Origin: Streptomyces sp. LHD-70
Lineage (GTDB): Bacteria; Actinomycetota; Actinomycetes; Streptomycetales; Streptomycetaceae
Length of the DNA stretch: 64,000 bases
Direction of reading: 5' to 3'
Assembly (NCBI RefSeq): GCF_031157275.1
Contig: NZ_JAVIFW010000001.1
Coordinates: 434,001 to 498,000 of the forward strand
The notes under the pieces were generated by a model, which saw only the letters and a program-made list of their open reading frames with translations, had not been told where the DNA came from and searched no databases. The translations under genes were made by a program, and so were the position numbers. Of this stretch, positions 29,231 through 38,734 are shown piece after piece; the first letter of the stretch is position 1; each line of letters opens with the position of its first letter.

Positions 29231-30382
29231 ATGGCCGAGCGGATCGAGCGGACCGAGCAGATCGAGAAGGTGCTGCCGGGGGCGGAGGTGCGTCGCCTGG
29301 CCGAGCGCTGGCTGCCGCATCTGGGCCGCGGCGGGACGGACTTCGCGTGTTCGCCCACGGGCCTGTGGCTGGCCCTGGCGTCCGTCGCGGCGGGGGCGAG
29401 GGGCGGGACGGCAGCGGAGTTGCGCGCGCTGCTCGGGGTCGCCGGTGAGGAGGCGGCCGGCGCGGTGACCGAGGGCGCGCGGGCCCTGGCGGGTACGGAC
29501 GCCCTGGCCGTGGCCACGGGTGTGTGGAGCAGACTGCCGGTCTACCGCGCCTACCGCGAGGCGCTGCCCGACATCGGCTTCGGGCCGATGGACCCGGGCG
29601 GGATCGACGCATGGGTGGACCGCGCGACCGGCGGGCTCGTGCCCCGGCTTCCGGTGCGGATCACCGAGGCCACGCAGCTGGTGCTCGTCAACGCCCTTGC
29701 GCTGAAGGCGCGTTGGGCCGTCCCCTTCAAGGGCTCGGCGACGCGGCCGAAGCCGTTCACCGACGTGTCGGGGGCGGAGCACGAGGTCGCGACGATGCAC
29801 GGTCCGGTGCCGAGCGGCCATGCCTGGGACGTGACGTCCACGGGCGCCGACGCGCGCGTGGTGGAGCTGGCCTGCGCGGCGCCCGCTGCGGAGAGTTCAG
29901 GAGCCTCGCCGTCGGCCTCCGCCAAGGTGAGGTTCGTGCTCGGGGCGCCCGGCGCGGAGCCCGCACAGGTGCTTCCGCTGGCCTGGGCACCCGCCGAGCA
30001 GCGCCGCCGGATCGACGCGAGCACGATCCAGGTCGCCCTGCCGAAGTTGTCGCTGCGCACCACCGTCGAGGCCCTGCGGCACCTGGAGGCGCTGGGTGTA
30101 CGGCAGGCGTTCCGGGACTCCGCGGACTTCTCCGGCCTCTCACCGGAGGACATCGCCGTCTCTCAAGTCGTGCAGGAGACCGTCGTCAAGATCGCCGAGC
30201 AGGGCGTGGAGGCGGCCGCGGCGACGGTTGTGGCGATGCGCCTGGGCAGTGCCTACCGCCCGCCCACGGACATCGAACACATCGCGTACGACCGGCCCTT
30301 CGGCATAGTCGTCCTCGACGGCAGCGGCACGGTCCCGCTGTTCACCGCCTGGCAGGCACAGGCCCCGGCGGCCGACGGCTGA
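29231..30382 (+). CDS. Bacterial serpin (serine protease inhibitor family)
   Basis: A 383-residue serpin with no signal peptide, hence predicted cytoplasmic. Family features: FACSPTGLWLALASVAAGARGGT (helix B region, about 38-60), TQLVLVNALALKARWAVPF (about 148-166), the hinge EQGVEAAAATVV (about 323-334), then the reactive loop (VAMRLGSAYRPPT) and the C-terminal YDRPFGIVVLD block. The alanine-rich hinge indicates an inhibitory serpin able to insert its loop. The likely scissile bond is near M-R-L in the loop, which would favour trypsin- or chymotrypsin-like targets (inference). It stands as a single gene, convergent with an MHS transporter 12 bp away. Confidence 0.88.
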   Translation: MAERIERTEQIEKVLPGAEVRRLAERWLPHLGRGGTDFACSPTGLWLALASVAAGARGGTAAELRALLGVAGEEAAGAVTEGARALAGTDALAVATGVWSRLPVYRAYREALPDIGFGPMDPGGIDAWVDRATGGLVPRLPVRITEATQLVLVNALALKARWAVPFKGSATRPKPFTDVSGAEHEVATMHGPVPSGHAWDVTSTGADARVVELACAAPAAESSGASPSASAKVRFVLGAPGAEPAQVLPLAWAPAEQRRRIDASTIQVALPKLSLRTTVEALRHLEALGVRQAFRDSADFSGLSPEDIAVSQVVQETVVKIAEQGVEAAAATVVAMRLGSAYRPPTDIEHIAYDRPFGIVVLDGSGTVPLFTAWQAQAPAADG

Positions 30383-30394
30383 TCCGCGTGCGGG

Positions 30395-31789
30395 CTAAGC
30401 CCCGGTCCTGAGCGCCTGGGCCTCCGCCTCGGTCTCCACCGCGGGCGCCGAGCCCGGCAGCGGGCGGCGAGCGCTCTCCGTCATGAACCAGACGGCGACA
30501 CCGCCGACGACGGCCGCGGCCATCATGTAGTAGGCGGGCATCATCACATCGCCGGTGGCGCCGATCAGCGCGGTCACGACCAGCGGGGTCGTACCGCCGA
30601 AGATCGAGACGGAGATGTTGAAGCCGATGGACAGGGAGCCGTAGCGCACCCGGGTCGGGAACAGCGCGGGCAGCGCGGACGGCATCGAGGCCGTGAAGCA
30701 GACCAGGAGCAGACCGAGCGCGCCCATGCCGAGGGCGATCGCGAGGAGCGAGCCCTGGCGGATCAGCAGCAGCGCCGGTACGGACAGGAGCAGGAAGCCC
30801 GCGCAGCCGAAGGCGATGACGGGCCGGCGGCCGACGCGGTCGGTGAGCCGGCCCGCGAACGGCTGGATCACCATCATCAGCGTCATCACGCCGAGCACGA
30901 CGAGCAGTCCGTGCGTGGAGTCGTAGTTGAGCTCGCTCGTCAGATAGCTCGGCATGTACGAAAGGAGCATGTAGTCCGTGACGTTGAAGACCAGGACCAG
31001 GCCGACGCAGAGCAGCAGCGCACGCCACTGCCCGACGACCATCTCGCGCAGCTTCACCTTCGGGCGCGCTTCCTCCGCCTTGTCCAGCTCCGCGGCGAAC
31101 GCGGGCGTCTCCTCGAGTCGCATCCGCAGGTACAGGCCGATGAGGCCCATCGGACCGGCGATCAGGAACGGGATGCGCCAACCCCAGGAGAGCAGGTCGT
31201 CGGTGGAGAGCAGCGCGGTCATCAGGGTCACGAGACCGGCGCCGCCGATGTAGCCGGCGAGGGTGCCGAACTCCAGCCAGCTGCCGAGGAATCCACGCTT
31301 CTTGTCGGGCGCGTACTCAGCGATGAAGGTGGAGGCGCCCGCGTACTCACCGCCCGTGGAGAAGCCCTGGACCAGGCGCGCAAGCAGCAGCAGCGCGGGA
31401 GCCCAGAGGCCGATGGACGCGTGCGAGGGGATCAGGCCGATGGCGAACGTGCCCGCCGCCATCATGATCATGGTGAGGGCGAGCACCTTCTGCCGGCCGA
31501 TGCGGTCGCCGAGCGGGCCGAACACGAGCCCGCCGAGGGGCCGTACGAGAAAGGCCGCGGCGAACGCGCCGAACGTCGAAAGGAGTTGGGCCGTCGGGTT
31601 GCCGGAGGGGAAGAAGACCTTGCCGAGCGTGACGGCGATGTAGCTGTAGACGCCGAAGTCGAACCACTCCATGGCGTTGCCGAGAGCCGCAGCTTTCACG
31701 GCGCGCTTGACCATCGCGGGGTCGGTGACGGTGACCTCGGAGGGCCGCGCGGAGTCGGGCGCAGCCGGACTGAGAGTGGCAGATGACAT
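30395..31789 (-). CDS. MHS-family MFS symporter (ProP-like)
   Basis: A 464-residue, 12-helix major facilitator of the metabolite:H+ symporter group. AALGNAMEWFDFGVYSYIAV (about 35-54) is diagnostic, with GPLGDRIGRQKVLALT (motif A, about 92-107), RLVQGFSTGGEYAGA (about 137-151) and GRLTDRVGRRPVI (second motif A). Relatives import osmolytes, dicarboxylates, shikimate or aromatic acids; the substrate is not evident. ATG 31789 gives MSSATL. Confidence 0.93.
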   Translation of the reverse strand: MSSATLSPAAPDSARPSEVTVTDPAMVKRAVKAAALGNAMEWFDFGVYSYIAVTLGKVFFPSGNPTAQLLSTFGAFAAAFLVRPLGGLVFGPLGDRIGRQKVLALTMIMMAAGTFAIGLIPSHASIGLWAPALLLLARLVQGFSTGGEYAGASTFIAEYAPDKKRGFLGSWLEFGTLAGYIGGAGLVTLMTALLSTDDLLSWGWRIPFLIAGPMGLIGLYLRMRLEETPAFAAELDKAEEARPKVKLREMVVGQWRALLLCVGLVLVFNVTDYMLLSYMPSYLTSELNYDSTHGLLVVLGVMTLMMVIQPFAGRLTDRVGRRPVIAFGCAGFLLLSVPALLLIRQGSLLAIALGMGALGLLLVCFTASMPSALPALFPTRVRYGSLSIGFNISVSIFGGTTPLVVTALIGATGDVMMPAYYMMAAAVVGGVAVWFMTESARRPLPGSAPAVETEAEAQALRTGA

Positions 31790-31994
31790 GTGATCCGAAG
31801 ATAGGGGCACTTGCCGCATTACGTACTGTGCGCGGTCCGTTGCGCGACCTGCGAAAACCCCGTCTCACCAGTGTCGCAGAGGCCTGGTAAGGGCCGTGCG
31901 GCACGTCCGTCTTGTGATCTTTGTCGCGCCCGATTTGCGCAACCAGGCCGGTTGACCTGCGTCTGTCGAGGGGCGCGGGGGGCGTTTCAGAGAG

Positions 31995-32003
31995 TTATCC
32001 ACA
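31995..32003 (+). promoter_or_regulatory. Isolated DnaA box
   Basis: TTATCCACA, the exact canonical DnaA 9-mer, lies between the MHS transporter promoter and the small membrane-protein gene. I found only this one copy nearby, so it is not an origin; it may titrate DnaA or influence the gene starting at 32075. The rest of 31790-32074 shows nothing else. Confidence 0.5.
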
Positions 32004-32074
32004 GGCTCAGCGGGGCGGGTCGAGAGGCTCATAGGATCCGTACACGGACACCGAACGGGGCGGAGGCCGACAGC

Positions 32075-32450
32075 GTGGCGAATGCGGAGCGGGGTGGGGC
32101 AGTGGCCGCGGGCGGCGCCGGACCAGGAGTGGTCGGTGTCGCGGCGGCGGGCGGCAGGGCGGGTGCGCTGCGGGTGGTGCTGTGGTTGGTCGCGGCGGTG
32201 CTCGCGGTCCGGCAGCTCGCGGTCGTGCTGAGCAACCCGGTGGTCGCCCTGCGCGATCCGGCCGGGCGGCCGTTGGACCCGTACGCCGTCGAGCGGGCCA
32301 AACGGGACACTCTGCGCAAGCACTTCGTGGAGTGCCGCACGCTGACCGTGCGCGGCGGGCGCGTCACGCTCTACGCGCGGCCGGGGGCCACTGCCAGGGC
32401 GACACCGCACGAAGACCGGCAGCGTGGGGCGTCAACGGGCCGTCACCTGA
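32075..32450 (+). CDS. Small membrane protein gene with lost or unclear 3' end
   Basis: GTG 32075 has an excellent CGGAGG eight bases upstream. The product starts with a Gly/Ala-rich tail, then one strong transmembrane helix (ALRVVLWLVAAVLAVRQLAVVL, about 33-54) and a charged region (RAKRDTLRKHFVECRTLTVRGG). The frame has no stop until 34291 and would run through the whole antisense of cyp125, which cannot be the native end. Stops in the other two frames occur at 32448-32450 and 32458-32460, so a single-base frameshift near 32380-32430 would restore a protein of about 125 residues. The end given is that presumed end. No family recognised. Confidence 0.45.
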
Positions 32451-33676
32451 AGCTCCTTGATGCCATTGAGCCACGCGGCCCGCAGGCGGCGCGGGTCGTC
32501 GGCCAGGCGCAGGTCGGGGAGGGCGTCCGCGAGGGCGTTGAAGATCAGGTCGATCTCCTGGATGGCCAGGGACTTGCCGAGGCAGAAGTGCGGGCCGCCA
32601 CCGCCGAAGCCGAGGTGCGGGTTGGGGTCGCGGGTGATGTCGAACTGCTCGGGCCGGTCGAAGACTTCGGTGTCGTTGTTGGCGGAGGAGTAGAAGAGGC
32701 CGACGCGGTCGCCCGCCTTGACCGGTACGCCGCCGATCTCGGTGTCCTGGGTGGCGGTGCGCTGGAAGGCGGTGACGGGGGTGGCCCAGCGGACGATCTC
32801 CTCGGCGGCGGTCGAGGGCCGCTCGCGCTTGTAGAGCTCCCACTGCTCGGGGTGGGTGAGGAAGGCATGCATGCCGTGGCTGATGGCGTTACGGGTGGTC
32901 TCGTTGCCGGCGACGGCGAGAAGGAGCACGAAGAAGCCGAACTCGTCGGTCGACAGATTTCCCTCGTCCTCGGCGGCGACCAGCTGCGACACGATGTCCT
33001 TGGCGGGGCACTGCTTGCGGTCGGCGGCCATGTTCATCGCGTAGCCGATGAGCTCCATGGCGGCCTCGGCGCCGACCTCCTCGGTGATGGCGTACTCGGG
33101 GTCGTCGTACGCGATCATCTTGTTCGACCAGTCGAAGATGCGGGCCCGGTCCTCCTGGGGGACGCCGATGAGTTCGGCGATGGCCTGGAGGGGGAGCTCC
33201 ACGGCGACGCGGGTGACGAAGTCGAAGGAGCCGTCGGCGGAAAGGCTCCGCCCGGCCTCGTCGGCGATGGCGCGGGCGCGCAGGCGCAGGGCGTCGGTGA
33301 GGGAGCGGACGGCGCGGGGTGTGAAGCCGCGCTGCACGATCTGGCGGACCCGGGTGTGCTCGGGCGGGTCCATGTTGAGCATGATCAGCTTCTGGACGTC
33401 GATCTGGTCGCGGTTGATGTGCTCGTTGAACCTGATGACGGCGGTGTTGGTGTTCGAGGAGAACAACTCGGGGTGCGTGGACACGTACTTGACGTCGGCG
33501 TGCCGTGTCACGGCCCAGTAGCCCTCGTCGTCGAAGCCCGTGATGCCTCGCGGTTGGGGGCACCACCACACCGGCGCGGTCTGCCGGAGCTCGGCGAACT
33601 CGGGGTGCGGGATGCGGCTCTGCAGCAGGTCGGGGTCGGTGGCGTCGAACCCGTCGGGCAGCGCGGGACAGGGCAT
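32432..33676 (-). CDS. cyp125: CYP125-type steroid C26/C27 monooxygenase
   Basis: A 414-residue cytochrome P450. The I-helix is LLLAVAGNETTRNAIS (about 250-265), ExxR is in EEIVRWATPVTAFQRTA (about 292-308), and the heme loop is FGGGGPHFCLGKSLA with the cysteine ligand near 362. Blocks such as LIMLNMDPPEHTRVRQI, RGFTPRAVRSL, ELPLQAIAELIGVPQEDR and RAAWLNGIKELQV agree closely with mycobacterial CYP125 as I remember it, which hydroxylates the terminal side-chain carbon of cholest-4-en-3-one. ATG 33676 follows GGAG. It is divergent from fadA5, with a KstR-type palindrome and a second palindrome between them. The ferredoxin at 45050 is a likely electron donor. Confidence 0.9.
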   Translation of the reverse strand: MPCPALPDGFDATDPDLLQSRIPHPEFAELRQTAPVWWCPQPRGITGFDDEGYWAVTRHADVKYVSTHPELFSSNTNTAVIRFNEHINRDQIDVQKLIMLNMDPPEHTRVRQIVQRGFTPRAVRSLTDALRLRARAIADEAGRSLSADGSFDFVTRVAVELPLQAIAELIGVPQEDRARIFDWSNKMIAYDDPEYAITEEVGAEAAMELIGYAMNMAADRKQCPAKDIVSQLVAAEDEGNLSTDEFGFFVLLLAVAGNETTRNAISHGMHAFLTHPEQWELYKRERPSTAAEEIVRWATPVTAFQRTATQDTEIGGVPVKAGDRVGLFYSSANNDTEVFDRPEQFDITRDPNPHLGFGGGGPHFCLGKSLAIQEIDLIFNALADALPDLRLADDPRRLRAAWLNGIKELQVTAR

Positions 33677-33726
33677 CGGCAACTCCAGTGTCGTACGACG
33701 CGAGGTGCAACGTGTCGGCGGCGAAT

Positions 33727-33744
33727 TTCTGACGGCCCATCAGG
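33727..33744. promoter_or_regulatory. Degenerate copy of the TTCTGAC-N5-GTCAGAA palindrome before cyp125
   Basis: TTCTGACGGCCCATCAGG, 51 bp upstream of the cyp125 start. The left arm is intact; the right arm has ATCAG for GTCAG. It is the weakest of five similar sites seen at promoters of this regulon. Confidence 0.45.
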
Positions 33745-33872
33745 AGATGCCGGAAAGGTAGTAACGGGTTCTACAACTGGCAAGGCCCTCGGCGTCATCT
33801 GTTGCGTACGCGCTGTGCACGCGGTCCGTGCAAGACCCTTGCGGTGGGCGGGGGGCACTCATAAGACTGCTC

Positions 33873-35151
<1,279 letters not shown>

Positions 35152-35218
35152 GCGCACCCTCGACCGCAGCACCCTCGACGGCCGCACCCCCAGGGGGCTC
35201 CGCCCCCGGCCCCCGCTC

Positions 35219-35240
35219 CTCAAACGCCGGAGGGGCTGGA
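35219..35240. repeat. Dispersed Streptomyces repeat segment
   Basis: CTCAAACGCCGGAGGGGCTG followed by GA, after a GGGGGCTCCGCCCCC hairpin. The same core recurs at 42140-42160. Confidence 0.8.
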
Positions 35241-35258
35241 TTTGGCCGGGCTACGCAG

Positions 35259-35290
35259 TTTGGCCGCACCCCTGGCGGGGTGCGGCCAAA
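35259..35290. terminator. Bidirectional terminator between fadA5 and the transglycosylase gene
   Basis: A perfect 14-bp stem TTTGGCCGCACCCC / GGGGTGCGGCCAAA with a 4-nt TGGC loop. The flanking T and A residues give it U-rich ends on both strands, suiting the two convergent genes. Confidence 0.9.
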
Positions 35291-35314
35291 ACCGGGCTAC
35301 AAGCGGCCAGCGAT

Positions 35315-35758
35315 TCAGTACCAGCCGTTCGCCTGCCAGAAGTTCCAGGCCTCGACCGGGCTGCCGTAGCGGTCGTTCATGTAGTCCAGGCCCCACTTGA
35401 TCTGCGTGGCGGGGTTGGTCTTCCAGTCCGAGCCGGCGGAGGCCATCTTCGAGCCGGGCAGGGCCTGGACCAGGCCGTACGCGCCGGACGAGGAGTTGGA
35501 GGCGGAGGGGTTCCAGCCGCTCTCGTGCGAGACGATCTTGCTGAACGCGGCGTACTGGGCCTGGTCCGGAATCATCTTCTTCGCGATCTCCTTCGGGGAC
35601 CCGGCGGCAGCGGGAGCCACAACGGCCGGGGCGGCCGCGGGAGCGGCGGCGTGGGCCGGGACCGAGGAGAGAGCCATGCCGGCGGCGGCGAGTGCCACGG
35701 CGGCACCGGCGATGGTCTTCTTCGGGGTGGCGATGCGGCGGAGAGCGGAGACGGTCAC
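35315..35758 (-). CDS. Small secreted transglycosylase (SLT-like)
   Basis: A 147-residue exported protein. The signal peptide (about 1-38) ends at SVPAHA. An Ala/Pro-rich spacer is followed by a compact lysozyme-like domain: KIVSHESGWNPSASN (catalytic Glu about residue 86), SSGAYGLVQALPGSKM and ATQIKWGLDYMNDRYGSPVEAW ending NGWY. This is the common short Streptomyces lytic transglycosylase that cleaves peptidoglycan. GTG 35758 is chosen because GGAAGG precedes it and the signal peptide then has normal length. Confidence 0.88.
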   Translation of the reverse strand: MTVSALRRIATPKKTIAGAAVALAAAGMALSSVPAHAAAPAAAPAVVAPAAAGSPKEIAKKMIPDQAQYAAFSKIVSHESGWNPSASNSSSGAYGLVQALPGSKMASAGSDWKTNPATQIKWGLDYMNDRYGSPVEAWNFWQANGWY

Positions 35759-36110
35759 GGAGGGCCTTCCAACGGGGACAGGGGGGCCGCAGGCATGCCG
35801 GTGCCGTTCGGGGGAGCGGCGGGGGCAATGCACAGGCGCCGTGACCGATGCGGTCGTGGCGCCCTGCGACGTCATCCAGAGAAGCAGGGCTGTTACGTCG
35901 CCGCAATGCCCCTTTTTACTAGTTGTGGTCGCATGTGGGGCGAAAAGTCCCTAGTCCTGATATGGGAGGCATCAGTGCAGCTCAGGCCCCGTTTCAGAGG
36001 GTCCGTGGATCATGGTCCAGGCCCTACTAGGGGGCGTAGTAGAGGACCAAGGTCCTGTGCGGGGGCTCACCCTCATCGAGCGGATTCCGTTACGTACCGT
36101 GAGGACGTGT
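35759..36110. other. 352-bp region between the transglycosylase and ECF genes, with palindromic sites
   Basis: No gene. It holds the promoter of the transglycosylase gene. AGGACC-AA-GGTCCT at 36043-36056 is a perfect inverted repeat, CTACTA...TAGTAG lies just beside it, and AAAGTCCCTAGTCCTG lies near 35945-35960. These GGACC/GTCC half sites resemble DosR/OsdR-type response-regulator boxes. No c-di-AMP riboswitch pattern was recognised. Confidence 0.45.
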
Positions 36111-36977
36111 CTACGGAAGCTGTTCGCGCACTGTGACCTGGGCCTCGACGGTGGGGCCCGAAAATGTGACGGGCGCCTCGAAAGCGGCCCGGCGGGTGGC
36201 CCGGCGCAGCGCCTTCAGGACGGTCGAGCCGATGGCAAGGGTCAGGACGACCGTCATCGCCGCCCGGCCCAGGTCCCAGCCGAGTGAGGTGGCCACGCAG
36301 TAGGCGAGATAGCGGACCAGGTTCTCGTGCAGCGGGTCGCCGGGCTGGAAGGAGATGCCGGAGGCGAGGCCGGGCACGATGGTCCAGCCGTACAGATTCA
36401 TCACGAAGCCGTAGCCGAAGGACGCCGCCGCCCCGTACAGCGCGAGCAGCGCCAACTCGGCGTGGCCGCGCAGGAGTCGTGGACCCGGGAGCAGGCCCGC
36501 GCCCATCGACACCCAGCCCATCGTCAGCATTTGGAACGGCATCCAGGGTCCGACGCCGCCGGTCAGGAGCGCGGACGCGAACATCGTGACCGCGCCGAGC
36601 ACGAAGCCGAAGCCGGGACCGAGCACCCGCCCGGCCAGGATCATCAGGAAGAACATCGGCTCAAGACCGGCCGTGCCCGCGCCGAGCGGGCGCAGCGCGG
36701 CGCCCACGGCGGCGAGCACACCGAGCATCGCGACGGCCTTCGCGCCGAGCCCCGACTCCGCGATGGTCGCGGCGACCACCCCGACGAGCAGCGGGAGCAG
36801 TGCGGCGAAGAGCCACGGCGCGTCCTGCGCGTGCGCGGTCACGCCCGAGGTGCTGTCGGCGAGCAGCGGCCAGCCGAACGCGGCCACGCCGATCGCGCTC
36901 ACCAGGAGCAGGGCGCACACGGACTTGGGGCCGAGGCGGACGGCGCGGGTCTGACGCGCGAAACCCCCGCCGGTCAC
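36111..36977 (-). CDS. ECF transporter substrate-binding (S) component
   Basis: A 288-residue integral membrane protein with six or more helices (VCALLLVSAIGVAAFGWPLL, LFAALLPLLVGVVAATI and others). The segment EPMFFLMILAGRVLGPGFGFVLGAVTMFASAL and a GPWMPFQMLTMGWV block match S components of the vitamin/cobalamin-precursor type. GTG 36977 overlaps the ATPase stop as GTGA, so it is coupled to the energising module. The operon begins behind a probable cobalamin riboswitch, so a corrinoid or its precursor is the favoured substrate (inference). Confidence 0.82.
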   Translation of the reverse strand: MTGGGFARQTRAVRLGPKSVCALLLVSAIGVAAFGWPLLADSTSGVTAHAQDAPWLFAALLPLLVGVVAATIAESGLGAKAVAMLGVLAAVGAALRPLGAGTAGLEPMFFLMILAGRVLGPGFGFVLGAVTMFASALLTGGVGPWMPFQMLTMGWVSMGAGLLPGPRLLRGHAELALLALYGAAASFGYGFVMNLYGWTIVPGLASGISFQPGDPLHENLVRYLAYCVATSLGWDLGRAAMTVVLTLAIGSTVLKALRRATRRAAFEAPVTFSGPTVEAQVTVREQLP

Positions 36978-38734
36978 CGGTCGCTCCCCAGCGCCGCCTC
37001 GACCTGCGCGACCGTCAGCCACTTCTGCGGCGCCAGGATCTTCGTGACCTGCGGGGCGAACGACGGGGACGACACGACCACGTCGGCGGTCGGGCCGTCC
37101 GCGACGACCTCGCCGTCGGCCAGGATCACCACGCGGTGGGCGAGTTCGGCCGCGAGCTCCACGTCGTGCGTGGCGAGCACGATGGCGTGCCCCGCGTCGG
37201 CGAGGCCCTGGAGGTGCTCGACCAGGCGGGCCTTGGCCGCGTAGTCGAGGCCGCGCGTCGGCTCGTCGAGGAGCAGCAGCGGGGGCCGCGCGGTCAGGAC
37301 GACGGCGAGCGCGAGCGTGAGGCGCTGCCCCTCGGAGAGGTCGCGGGGGTGGATGTCGTCCGCGATGCCGGGCAGCAGCTCGCTGACCAGGGCGCGGCAG
37401 GTGCCGGGCGCGGCGCCCGCGTCGTGGTCGGCGGAGGCGCACTCGGCGGCGACGGTCTCGGCGTACAGCAGGTCGCGTGGTTCCTGCGGTACGAGGCCGA
37501 CGTGGCGGATGAGGTCGCGGGGGGCGGTCCTGTGCGGGGTGGCTCCGCCGACTCGTACCGAACCCGTGGAGGGTTCGAGCATGCCTACGAGGGTGTTGAG
37601 GAGGGTGGATTTTCCGGCGCCGTTGCGGCCCATGAGGGCGAGGGTTTCGCCGGGGGCGACCTTCAGGTCCACCTTGTGGAGGGCTTCTACGCGGCCCCGC
37701 CGCACCGCGAGGTTTTCTGTTACGGCTGCGGGGGTGGCCTTGGCCGGGGTGCGTTGCCCTCGACGTTTGCTGAGCCAGGTTGGCCACCTGGAGGCCCGTT
37801 GCGAAGTGTGCCCGGCACCGGGGGTTGTGCCCACCCTCCCCCAAGCTCTCGACTCCGCTCGAGCAGGGGGGACCCCCATCGCCCCTGGCGGACCAGCTGC
37901 CCACAACGGGGCAGAACAGTCCGCGAGTTGCTCCCTCAACGCGTCCGCCCTCCGCCGCGCATCCCGCACCGTAAGCGGCAGTGGCTCCCAGCCCGCCGTA
38001 CGGCCCAACCCCACCACCGGCGGGTACACCGGCGAGATCGCCATGATGTCCGCCGGGGTGCCGAGGAGCGGGGACGCGCCCGGTGCGGGCAGCAGCAGAA
38101 CCTGGTCCGCGTACTGCACTACCCGTTCCAGGCGGTGTTCGGCGAGGAGGACCGTCGTACCCAGGTCGTGGACCAGGCGCTGCAGGACCGCGAGGACCTC
38201 CTCGGCCGCCGCCGGGTCGAGGGCCGAGGTCGGTTCGTCCAGGACCAGGACCTCCGGGTGCGGGGTGAGGACCGAGCCGATGGCGACCCGCTGCTGCTGG
38301 CCGCCGGAGAGCGTGGCGATGGGCCTCTCGCGCAGGTCGGCGAGGCCGAGCAGGTCCAGGGTCTCCTCGACGCGGCGCCGCATCACGTCCGGGGCGAGGC
38401 CCAACGACTCCATGCCGTACGCGAGTTCGTCCTCGACGGTGTCCGTGACGAAGTGCGAGAGCGGGTCCTGGCCCACTGTGCCCACCACGTCGGCGAGTTC
38501 GCGCGGCTTGTGCGTACGGGTGTCCCGGCCCGCGACGGTGACGCGGCCGCGCAGGGTGCCGCCCGTGAAGTGCGGGACGAGCCCGCTGACCGTGCCGAGA
38601 AGAGTCGACTTGCCGACTCCGGACGGGCCGACGAGCAGCACCAACTCGCCCTCGGGCACGGCGAGATCGATCCCGGCGACGGTCGGCGCGGCCGCGTCGT
38701 CGTACGTGACGGAGACGTCCTCGAAGCGGATCAT
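36974..38734 (-). CDS. ecfA: ECF transporter fused double ATPase (A-A')
   Basis: A 586-residue protein with two ABC ATPase domains. Domain 1: Walker A GPSGVGKST (36-44), signature LSGGQQQR, Walker B VLVLDEPTSALDP. Domain 2: Walker A GRNGAGKST (about 368-376), signature LSEGQRL, Walker B LLLLDEPTRGLDYAAK. The first signature is canonical and the second is degenerate, an asymmetry common in ECF pairs. The linker at about 260-345 is unusually long and contains an in-frame dispersed DNA repeat (about residues 285-299). ATG 38734 overlaps the ecfT stop as ATGA. Confidence 0.9.
   Translation of the reverse strand: MIRFEDVSVTYDDAAAPTVAGIDLAVPEGELVLLVGPSGVGKSTLLGTVSGLVPHFTGGTLRGRVTVAGRDTRTHKPRELADVVGTVGQDPLSHFVTDTVEDELAYGMESLGLAPDVMRRRVEETLDLLGLADLRERPIATLSGGQQQRVAIGSVLTPHPEVLVLDEPTSALDPAAAEEVLAVLQRLVHDLGTTVLLAEHRLERVVQYADQVLLLPAPGASPLLGTPADIMAISPVYPPVVGLGRTAGWEPLPLTVRDARRRADALREQLADCSAPLWAAGPPGAMGVPPARAESRAWGRVGTTPGAGHTSQRASRWPTWLSKRRGQRTPAKATPAAVTENLAVRRGRVEALHKVDLKVAPGETLALMGRNGAGKSTLLNTLVGMLEPSTGSVRVGGATPHRTAPRDLIRHVGLVPQEPRDLLYAETVAAECASADHDAGAAPGTCRALVSELLPGIADDIHPRDLSEGQRLTLALAVVLTARPPLLLLDEPTRGLDYAAKARLVEHLQGLADAGHAIVLATHDVELAAELAHRVVILADGEVVADGPTADVVVSSPSFAPQVTKILAPQKWLTVAQVEAALGSDR
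37836..37880 (-). repeat. Dispersed hairpin repeat inside the ATPase coding sequence
   Basis: A 45-bp segment (core CAAGCTCTCG-ACTCC-GCTCGAGCAGGGGGG) that matches the non-coding copy at 42096-42140 with only a few changes. It folds as CTCGA/TCGAG and CCCCC/GGGGG stems. Here it is read in frame as the linker segment GAMGVPPARAESRAWGRVG. Confidence 0.85.

Noticed and set aside
31995..32003. Replication origin at the DnaA box
   Set aside because: Only a single box was found, with no dnaA/dnaN context and no cluster of repeats.
32182..32460. Alternative Arg/Gly-rich frame over the membrane-protein gene
   Set aside because: It has no family-like features and no ribosome binding site, whereas the frame from 32075 has CGGAGG and a clear transmembrane helix.
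35759..36110. c-di-AMP (ydaO) riboswitch before the transglycosylase gene
   Set aside because: Such leaders are known for cell-wall hydrolases in Streptomyces, but the conserved core was not visible on the minus strand.
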